From positions 1 to 7,113 of the forward strand of contig OMUX01000038.1 in NCBI GenBank assembly GCA_900314345.1: DNA of 7,113 nucleotides, read 5' to 3'. The stretch's first letter is position 1, and each line of letters opens with the position of its first letter. Shown piece by piece: positions 5,653 through 7,113 of the stretch. A program made the position numbers and the translations under genes. The notes under the pieces are model-generated. The model did not search any database, was not told where the DNA came from, and saw only the letters and a list, made by a program, of their open reading frames with translations. The stretch comes from an uncultured Erysipelotrichaceae bacterium (GTDB taxonomy: Bacteria; Bacillota_I; Bacilli_A; Erysipelotrichales; Erysipelotrichaceae).

Positions 5653-6956
5653 GTGTCCTTGAAGCCTCCTCCCTGTGAAGAATTGACGATGAATCCCGAG
5701 GGATTCCTTGAGAATCTTGTTAATTCGCAGGGCCTTACCTCCGTGGTTTCACCGCTCAGCACAAACGCTCTGAGATCCGCCTTGCGCATGACCTGTGTTC
5801 CGTTGTCAAGGATCGGAAGGTCCTGGAAATCAATGACCTCCTGGGAGATGAAACGTCTTGGTTCTCTGCGGATCAGCTCCTTGAGGTCTTCCAGCTTTTC
5901 CTTGCTCAGGCTGCTGCCGAAGACGACGCCGTAGCCGCCTGCTTCTGCAACATCCTTGATGACCAGCTTCTCGATGTGGTCCAGTGTGTACTTCATGTCT
6001 TCTTCATAGAAGGGCAGGTATGTCGGGGCATTCTTCAGGATCGGTTCCTCATTGAGATAGTAGCGGATCATCCTTGGCACAAAGTAGTAGATGCCCTTGT
6101 CATCCGCGATGCCGTTGCCCGGAGCGTTGATGACAGCCACATTGCCTGCCCGGTAGGCATCCATGAGATTCGGCACACCGATGACGGATTCCGGATTGAA
6201 ACAGAGGGGATCCATGTATTCATCGCTCAGCCTGCGGTACACCGCACCGACTTTCACCGGCCCCTTGGAGCCACGGTAGTACAGACAGCTTCTCTCAACA
6301 TAGAGATCCCCGCTTTCTGCCAGGGTGGCGTCAGCCTGCTCGGCGAGATAGGAATGCTCGAAGTATGCGGCATTGTATCTGCCCGGCGTCAGGATGAGAT
6401 TGATGCCGCCCTTGTTCACATAATCCATGACAGACTTCAGCATCTTTCCGTAGTTCCGGTTGTCAACGACGCTGTTGTCACGGAAGGTCTGCGGGCAGCA
6501 TCTTCTGCTCAGCATCCTTGCAATCAATGGATAGGAGGCACCGCTTGGAATCCTCAGGTTATCCTCCAGGATGTACCATTCCCCGTCCTTGCCCTTGACC
6601 AGGTCAATGCCGGAGATGTGGCTGTAGATCTTCCTGGAAGGCATGATGCCTTCGCACTGGGCAAGATAGCCCGGGGAACGGTAGACAAACTCTTCCGGTA
6701 CGGTCTTGTCCTTCAGGATCCTCTTTTCCCCATAGATGTCTGCCAGGAAGGCATTCAGTGCATCCACGCGCTGGATGAGCCCCTTCCTCAGCTTTTCAAA
6801 TTCCTTTGCCTCAATGACACGCGGAATCGGATCAAACGGAAACAGACGTTCGTCGAACACCCCGTTCTTGTAGATGCCGAACTTCACGCCATAGCGTGCC
6901 ATCTGCCGGTTGATCTCTTCTGCGTGCTGCTGCAGTTCATGCAATTGCAGTTCCAT
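5634..6956 (-). CDS. Circularly permuted type 2 ATP-grasp protein (COG2308; DUF404/DUF407)
   Basis: This 440-residue protein is the signature member of the operon. Conserved family blocks are seen in order: YILEDNLRIPSGASYPL (128-144), GAVYRRLSDEYMDPL (237-251), APGNGIADDKGIYYFVPRMI (278-297), GGYGVVFG (340-347), ADLRAFVLSG (393-402) and VNSSQGGGFKDTWVL (424-438). ATP-grasp enzymes activate a carboxylate with ATP and join it to an amine, so amide or peptide-like bond formation is the expected chemistry; the substrates of this branch are not established. Asp, Glu, Arg and Lys residues of these blocks probably bind Mg-ATP. The start at 6956 is preceded by GGGAGGG (6972-6966) with a 9-base gap. 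A longer frame from 7028 begins inside a hairpin and is not used. The alpha-E gene overlaps its 3' end and the transglutaminase-like gene follows, the common arrangement in many bacteria. Confidence 0.95.
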   Translation of the reverse strand: MELQLHELQQHAEEINRQMARYGVKFGIYKNGVFDERLFPFDPIPRVIEAKEFEKLRKGLIQRVDALNAFLADIYGEKRILKDKTVPEEFVYRSPGYLAQCEGIMPSRKIYSHISGIDLVKGKDGEWYILEDNLRIPSGASYPLIARMLSRRCCPQTFRDNSVVDNRNYGKMLKSVMDYVNKGGINLILTPGRYNAAYFEHSYLAEQADATLAESGDLYVERSCLYYRGSKGPVKVGAVYRRLSDEYMDPLCFNPESVIGVPNLMDAYRAGNVAVINAPGNGIADDKGIYYFVPRMIRYYLNEEPILKNAPTYLPFYEEDMKYTLDHIEKLVIKDVAEAGGYGVVFGSSLSKEKLEDLKELIRREPRRFISQEVIDFQDLPILDNGTQVMRKADLRAFVLSGETTEVRPCELTRFSRNPSGFIVNSSQGGGFKDTWVLSH

Positions 6957-6984
6957 AAGCACCTGCCCTCCCTCGGTAAAAAAC

Positions 6985-7032
6985 AAAAAAGCATGGAAAA
7001 GGCAGTTTCTCTGCGGCGCCTTTGCCATGCTT
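6985..7032 (-). promoter_or_regulatory. Terminator-like hairpin in the 5' leader of the ATP-grasp operon (candidate attenuator)
   Basis: On the - strand, outer arms AAGCATGG (7032-7025) and CCATGCTT (6996-6989) pair perfectly. Inside them AAAG/CTTT and GCAG/CTGC can pair around an AGAAA loop, leaving a C/T mismatch and a GCGCC bulge; an alternative inner pairing AAAGGC/GCCTTT exists. The hairpin runs straight into TTTTTT (6990-6985), so it has the form of an intrinsic terminator pointing into the operon. It lies between the predicted promoter (7071-7044) and the start codon. It could instead end a - strand gene beyond the window, but no promoter fits in the ~28 bases left before the coding region. 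No known riboswitch class was recognised. Confidence 0.7.
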
Positions 7033-7043
7033 CATAACATAAA

Positions 7044-7071
7044 ATTATTGCAGTAAAAAGGGAGATGTCAA
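7044..7071 (-). promoter_or_regulatory. Sigma-A-type promoter of the ATP-grasp operon
   Basis: On the - strand, a perfect -35 TTGACA (7071-7066) is separated by 16 bases from AATAAT (7049-7044), five of six matches to TATAAT. Transcription would start near 7040-7035, giving a leader of about 80 bases before the ATG at 6956. T-rich tracts upstream (around 7105-7095 on this strand) may act as an UP element. The 42 bases from 7072 to the right edge show no coding frame or other recognisable element. Confidence 0.72.
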
Positions 7072-7113
7072 AGCCTGAACCATCAGAAAGAGCGGAAAAG
7101 AAAAATATGGGTC

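Noticed and set aside
6957..7028. A 24-residue extension of the ATP-grasp protein from an ATG at 7028.
   Set aside because: The start would lie inside the leader hairpin, the sequence would cross the GGGAGGG ribosome binding site, and the extra residues do not look like family sequence.
5976..7037. Long + strand open frame (353 codons) opposite the ATP-grasp gene.
   Set aside because: The opposite strand carries unmistakable family motifs throughout. This frame is a by-product of its codon pattern and ends in the leader hairpin.
6957..7040. Known riboswitch or T-box in the ATP-grasp leader.
   Set aside because: The leader is only about 80 bases, nearly all hairpin, and no conserved core of a known class was recognised. 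Only a generic attenuator-like reading is supported.
7107..7113. A + strand gene starting at the ATG at 7107.
   Set aside because: Only three bases after the ATG (one + strand Gly codon) follow before one stray base at the edge, and no convincing ribosome binding site or promoter precedes it, so it cannot be supported.

Overview
The window looks like a chromosomal segment of a Gram-positive anaerobe of the Bacillota. Base composition is moderate, roughly half G+C by eye. Shine-Dalgarno sites are strong AGGAGG-type, genes are tightly packed, and intrinsic terminators end the transcription units. The gene families (DUF5058 membrane protein, membrane-anchored M20 carboxypeptidase, thiol glutathione peroxidase, circularly permuted ATP-grasp/alpha-E/transglutaminase set) fit gut Clostridia or Erysipelotrichia. 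That placement is an impression and was not tested. No mobile element, RNA gene or CRISPR array was seen, so this is ordinary core or shell chromosome that carries two poorly characterised gene systems.

Layout, left to right. (1) The 3' part of a Nit2/omega-amidase-like carbon-nitrogen hydrolase (+ strand) ends in an intrinsic terminator. (2) A three-gene + strand operon (548-3472) encodes a DUF5058 membrane protein, a second unrecognised multi-spanning membrane protein, and an N-terminally anchored M20 metallopeptidase of the carboxypeptidase S/PM20D1 type. The genes are 14 and 1 bases apart, so they are almost certainly co-transcribed. (3) A perfect inverted repeat works as a bidirectional terminator between that operon and the convergent glutathione peroxidase gene (- strand). 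An array of GATAAT-like hexamers, resembling a Fur/PerR-type operator, precedes the peroxidase. (4) A three-gene - strand operon (7071 down to 4137) has a near-consensus promoter, a 5' leader with a terminator-like hairpin, a circularly permuted ATP-grasp protein, a short alpha-E protein and a transglutaminase-like cysteine protein, then a terminator.

How the genes may work together. The + strand operon pairs two small integral membrane proteins with a hydrolase for peptide-like or N-acyl-amino-acid substrates. This suggests an uncharacterised system that imports or exports a substrate and hydrolyses it at the membrane. The - strand operon is the known but functionally unresolved ATP-grasp/alpha-E/transglutaminase association, thought to make and/or remodel amide (peptide-like) bonds. 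Both functional readings are inferences from family and context. The two most testable new observations are the leader hairpin placed only a few bases after the predicted start of the ATP-grasp operon, and the hexamer array in front of the peroxidase.
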